Positions 61,427 through 64,000 of a stretch of 64,000 nt of DNA are shown here, piece by piece (the stretch's first letter is position 1; the number at the start of each line of letters is the position of its first letter). Position numbers and translations under genes: made by a program. Origin of the DNA: Bradyrhizobium diazoefficiens (GTDB lineage: Bacteria > Pseudomonadota > Alphaproteobacteria > Rhizobiales > Xanthobacteraceae). The notes beneath the pieces were generated by a model. The model ran no database searches and was not told the DNA's origin. It saw only the letters and a list, made by a program, of their open reading frames with translations. The stretch spans positions 17,010-81,009 of the forward strand of contig NZ_JAFCJJ010000031.1 of the NCBI RefSeq assembly GCF_018131015.1, given 5' to 3'.

Positions 61427-61936
61427 ATGACCGACGCCGTTGTCCAGATCCCCGAAACCAGCCGCCGTCTCGACGCTATCGACCGCAAGATCCTGATGGT
61501 GCTTCAGGATGACGCCTCCCTGTCCGTCGCCGAGATCGGCGACCGCGTCGGGCTGTCGTCGACCCCGTGCTGGAAACGCATCCAGCGCCTGGAAGCCGAC
61601 GGCGTGATCCTCAAGCGCGTGGCTCTGGTCGACCAGAACAAGATCGGGCTCGGCATCTCCGTGTTCGTGTCGGTGGAAAGCGCCGACCACTCGGAAGCCT
61701 GGCTGAAGAAGTTCGCCGAGGCCGTCAGCGCCATGCCGGAGGTGATGGAGTTCTACCGCATGGCCGGCGACGTCGACTATATGCTGCGCGTCGTGGTCGC
61801 GGACATGCAGGCCTATGACGTGTTCTACAAGAAGCTGATCAGCTCGGTTTCGCTGAAGAACGTCACCTCGCGCTTTGCGATGGAGAAGATCAAGTCGATC
61901 ACCGCGCTGCCGATCCCGGCGGTGGTGACGGCCTGA
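61427..61936 (+). CDS. Lrp/AsnC-family transcriptional regulator
   Basis: This 169-aa regulator has an HTH at about 20-60 (LDAIDRKILMVLQDDASLSVAEIGDRVGLSSTPCWKRIQRLE) and an RAM/ACT-like effector domain (VMEFYRMAGDVDYMLRVVVADMQAYDVFYKKLI). It is a probable amino-acid-responsive regulator; the target is unknown. Confidence 0.95.
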   Translation: MTDAVVQIPETSRRLDAIDRKILMVLQDDASLSVAEIGDRVGLSSTPCWKRIQRLEADGVILKRVALVDQNKIGLGISVFVSVESADHSEAWLKKFAEAVSAMPEVMEFYRMAGDVDYMLRVVVADMQAYDVFYKKLISSVSLKNVTSRFAMEKIKSITALPIPAVVTA

Positions 61937-62050
61937 CGCTCGATCAGGCCGACCGGCAACGCAACGCGCAAAATAATCCCGTAGTTCTACCGGCCTGACT
62001 CCAAACGGACATTTACGGGGAGTTAGGCCCGCTCACGTAGACTCCCCGGC

Positions 62051-62383
62051 ATGGAGGGGAGAACGGCGATTCCGCCCCGGCGGTGGCCTGTCTGGGCGAA
62101 TGCGACAGCATTGCTGGTCGCGGGCTGGATCGCGCTCGCAATCCTCACCTTACAGGTTCGTCCGGGCGCGACGGTTGTCGCGGTTGCGTTTCCGCCCTGG
62201 TGGAGCACGCAACAGGTTTTTCAGGCTGCGGGATCGGCGCAAGCGGCGATCGTGAGGGCAACCGCCCTTCCCACTCTCCTCGTCGTCCGCCCGGATGACC
62301 ATGACGGACTGTCCCGCCTCCACGAGGCCGGGGCCTGGCTCGTGATGGACGCGCAAGCGGTTTCAGCATGTTTTGGCAGATAG
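62051..62383 (+). CDS. Small single-pass membrane protein of unknown function
   Basis: This 110-aa protein has one hydrophobic segment (about 18-38, ANATALLVAGWIALAILTL) and a mostly periplasmic-looking C-terminal part (FPPWWSTQQVFQAAGSAQAAIVRA). No known family is recognised. It ends 16 bases before the chemoreceptor gene on the same strand, so an accessory role to that receptor is possible. Confidence 0.7.
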   Translation: MEGRTAIPPRRWPVWANATALLVAGWIALAILTLQVRPGATVVAVAFPPWWSTQQVFQAAGSAQAAIVRATALPTLLVVRPDDHDGLSRLHEAGAWLVMDAQAVSACFGR

Positions 62384-62399
62384 TCTTGGGGATGATGGC

Positions 62400-63869
62400 A
62401 TGATTGTCGAGAACGACGGACTGGAATCGCTGCGCCAGACCACCAGCAAGTTCCTCGTCACGGTGCTGTGGCTGCACGTGCCGATCAGCCTCGCGATCGG
62501 GCTGGCGCTCGGCAAGCCCTGGCTCATTCCGTCCGTGTTCATGGCGATCTTCGCGCTCGCCGCGACCCTGTCCTGGAGCATGTCGGGCAACGGGCTCGGC
62601 ACGCGCCTGGTGTTCGCCGTCGCGCTGATGAGCGGCGTATCGATGTTCGCCTACCAGTTCGAGGGACATGCCTGGCAGGTCGACATCCACATGTACTTCT
62701 TCGCGGCGCTGGCCTGCACCGTCGCCTATTGCGACTATCGCCCGATCATCGCCGCGACGGTTGCGGTCGCGGTGCATCATCTCGCCCTGAACTTCCTGCT
62801 GCCGGCGGCGATCTATCCCGGGGGCTCGGACCTCGGCCGCGTCGTCCTGCACGCGGTCATCCTGCTGGTCGAGGCCGGGGTGCTGATCGCGCTGGCCCAC
62901 ACTCTGCAGGAGCTGTTCGCGACCACGGCGGCGAAGACGGCCGAGGCACAGGCCGCGATCGCGTCGGAAGCGCGCGCCAACGAGGAGCGCGGCGAAGTCG
63001 AGCAGCGCGCCAAGGTGGATCGCGAGGCCGCCAAGCAGCGGCTCGCCAGCAATTTCGAGCAGAGCATCGGCGGCATTGTCCAGGCGGTGGCAATCGCCGC
63101 CGGCGAGGTGCAGCATCTGTCATCCGCAATGAGCGGCAACAGCGCGGAAACCGCGCGGCAGACCACGGCCGCAGCCGCAGCCTCCAGCCGCGCCTCCGGC
63201 AACGTCGAGACGGTGGCCGCCGCCACCGAGGAGCTCACGGCGTCCGTCGGCAGCATCACGCAGCAGGTCGCCCGCTCCGCCGAAATCGCCGCCAAGGCCG
63301 CCGACGAGGCTCGCCGCACCAACCAGGTCGTCGAGGGTCTCGCCACCGGCACCCAGAAGATCGGCGAAGTCGTCACCCTGATCCAGAACATCGCGAGCCA
63401 GACCAACCTGCTGGCGCTCAACGCCACCATCGAGGCGGCGCGGGCCGGCGAGCACGGCAAGGGCTTTGCGGTGGTCGCAAGCGAGGTCAAGGCGCTGGCG
63501 AACCAGACCGCGAAGGCGACCGAGGAAATCTCGGCGCAGGTCCAGTCCATCCAGAGCGCGACCGGCGAGGCCGTCAACGCCATCCAGGCGATCGGCGCCA
63601 CCATCGCCGAGATCGACCAGATTTCCGGCCAGATCTCCACCGCCGTCGATCAGCAGGGCCAGGCGACGCGCGAGATCGCCGGCAGCCTGCAGCAGGCCGC
63701 CTCCGGCACGCGCGAAGTGAGCGACAACATCGCAAGCGTCAGCAAGGCCTCCGACCAGACCGGCGCCGCCGCCTCGAAGATGCACGAGGCCGCAGCCGGA
63801 CTGTCATCGCAGTCCGAGCGGCTCAAGAGCGAGGTCGACGGCTTTTTGGGCTGGCTGCGGACAGCGTAA
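62400..63869 (+). CDS. Methyl-accepting chemotaxis protein with multi-pass His-containing membrane sensor
   Basis: This 489-aa chemoreceptor has about six membrane segments in residues 17-168 and no large periplasmic domain. Histidines fall in or near these (His26, His90, His97, His126, His127, His151, His167; for example FEGHAWQVDIHMYFFAALA and VHHLALNF). The cytoplasmic part has a coiled-coil and the signalling tip SQTNLLALNATIEAARAGE and VVASEVKALANQT. ATG 62400 follows GGGGAT. The signal is unknown; a membrane-soluble or metal/haem-linked cue is an inference from the histidines. Confidence 0.93.
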   Translation: MIVENDGLESLRQTTSKFLVTVLWLHVPISLAIGLALGKPWLIPSVFMAIFALAATLSWSMSGNGLGTRLVFAVALMSGVSMFAYQFEGHAWQVDIHMYFFAALACTVAYCDYRPIIAATVAVAVHHLALNFLLPAAIYPGGSDLGRVVLHAVILLVEAGVLIALAHTLQELFATTAAKTAEAQAAIASEARANEERGEVEQRAKVDREAAKQRLASNFEQSIGGIVQAVAIAAGEVQHLSSAMSGNSAETARQTTAAAAASSRASGNVETVAAATEELTASVGSITQQVARSAEIAAKAADEARRTNQVVEGLATGTQKIGEVVTLIQNIASQTNLLALNATIEAARAGEHGKGFAVVASEVKALANQTAKATEEISAQVQSIQSATGEAVNAIQAIGATIAEIDQISGQISTAVDQQGQATREIAGSLQQAASGTREVSDNIASVSKASDQTGAAASKMHEAAAGLSSQSERLKSEVDGFLGWLRTA

Positions 63870-63905
63870 GCGCTACGCGACCCGGCGTCAGCGCTACACA
63901 ACAGG

Positions 63906-64000
63906 TGTCATCGCCCGGCTTGATGTTCAGCCCGGGGACATGACCGACGGGTGTTCGGGGACATAGCCGACACATCATAGTGCATGGATTTGGCAGCGTG
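63906..64000. mobile_element. Possible left end of an IS481-like insertion sequence (truncated by window)
   Basis: TGTCATCGCCCGGCTTGATG is followed by two copies of a 15-base unit GGGGACATRRCCGAC (63934 and 63957). An ATG at 63984 opens a frame that runs off the edge (MDLAA). Terminal TGT and repeated GGGGACAT units are my recollection of IS481-family ends; no transposase sequence is visible, so this is tentative. Confidence 0.35.

Overview
The window looks like a chromosomal segment of a Bradyrhizobium-type alphaproteobacterium. The evidence is high-GC coding DNA, frequent GTG starts with GTGA/ATGA gene overlaps, an alphaproteobacterial small SRP RNA next to dnaX, TTAACC-type (CtrA-like) motifs, and several families of intergenic palindromic repeats of the kind common in Bradyrhizobium. 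The genus is an inference. There are about 52 credible protein genes, one tRNA (Arg, ACG) and one SRP RNA. I saw no rRNA, CRISPR array, prophage or complete insertion sequence; the last ~95 bases resemble the left end of an IS481-like element.

Layout. 1-5.9 kb: phosphonate module, with phnC-phnD-phnE-phnE' leftward and a hexapeptide acetyltransferase, phnM and a DUF1045 (2H-phosphoesterase-like) gene rightward. A Pho-box-like repeat faces each way between them, and an intrinsic terminator lies between phnD and phnE. 5.9-16.5 kb: a selenium-binding protein (methanethiol-oxidase family) overlapping a His-containing membrane protein, a DapA-family enzyme, a chemoreceptor, a MarR/enoyl-CoA hydratase pair, and a TetR-controlled EmrAB-like efflux operon with a clear promoter and operator. 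16.6-25.3 kb: a tannase-family esterase, serA, a triple rhodanese protein coupled to a second DapA-family enzyme, a 54-aa helical protein, a BKACE (DUF849) enzyme and a YgiQ-type radical SAM protein. 25.5-38.3 kb (accessory in character): a toxin-first ParE/Phd-like pair, a globin-coupled chemoreceptor, a StyA/StyB-like monooxygenase pair facing a LysR regulator, a luciferase-like oxidoreductase, a Tat-exported BBE oxidase, a TAXI-like membrane protein, a beta-lactamase-fold hydrolase with a PDZ domain, and a membrane-anchored AraC regulator.

38.6-61.9 kb is mostly housekeeping: tRNA-Arg, a histidine kinase, rpmH-rnpA-yidC-engB, argB, dapE, truA-fmt-def, rmuC, ampG, recR-ybaB-dnaX, ffs, a HIT protein, nudC, a PfkB kinase and an Lrp regulator. 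The 43-56 kb stretch is dense in palindromic repeats, and several of these reach into gene ends. 62-64 kb: a small membrane protein, a chemoreceptor with a multi-pass His-containing sensor domain, and the putative IS end.

The strongest candidates for new biology are the DUF1045 protein as a possible stand-in for the cyclic phosphodiesterase PhnP, the double Pho-box and terminator design of the phn locus, the SBP56/membrane protein pair, the TAXI domain turned into a two-pass membrane protein, and the repeat families that contribute codons or stop codons to neighbouring genes.
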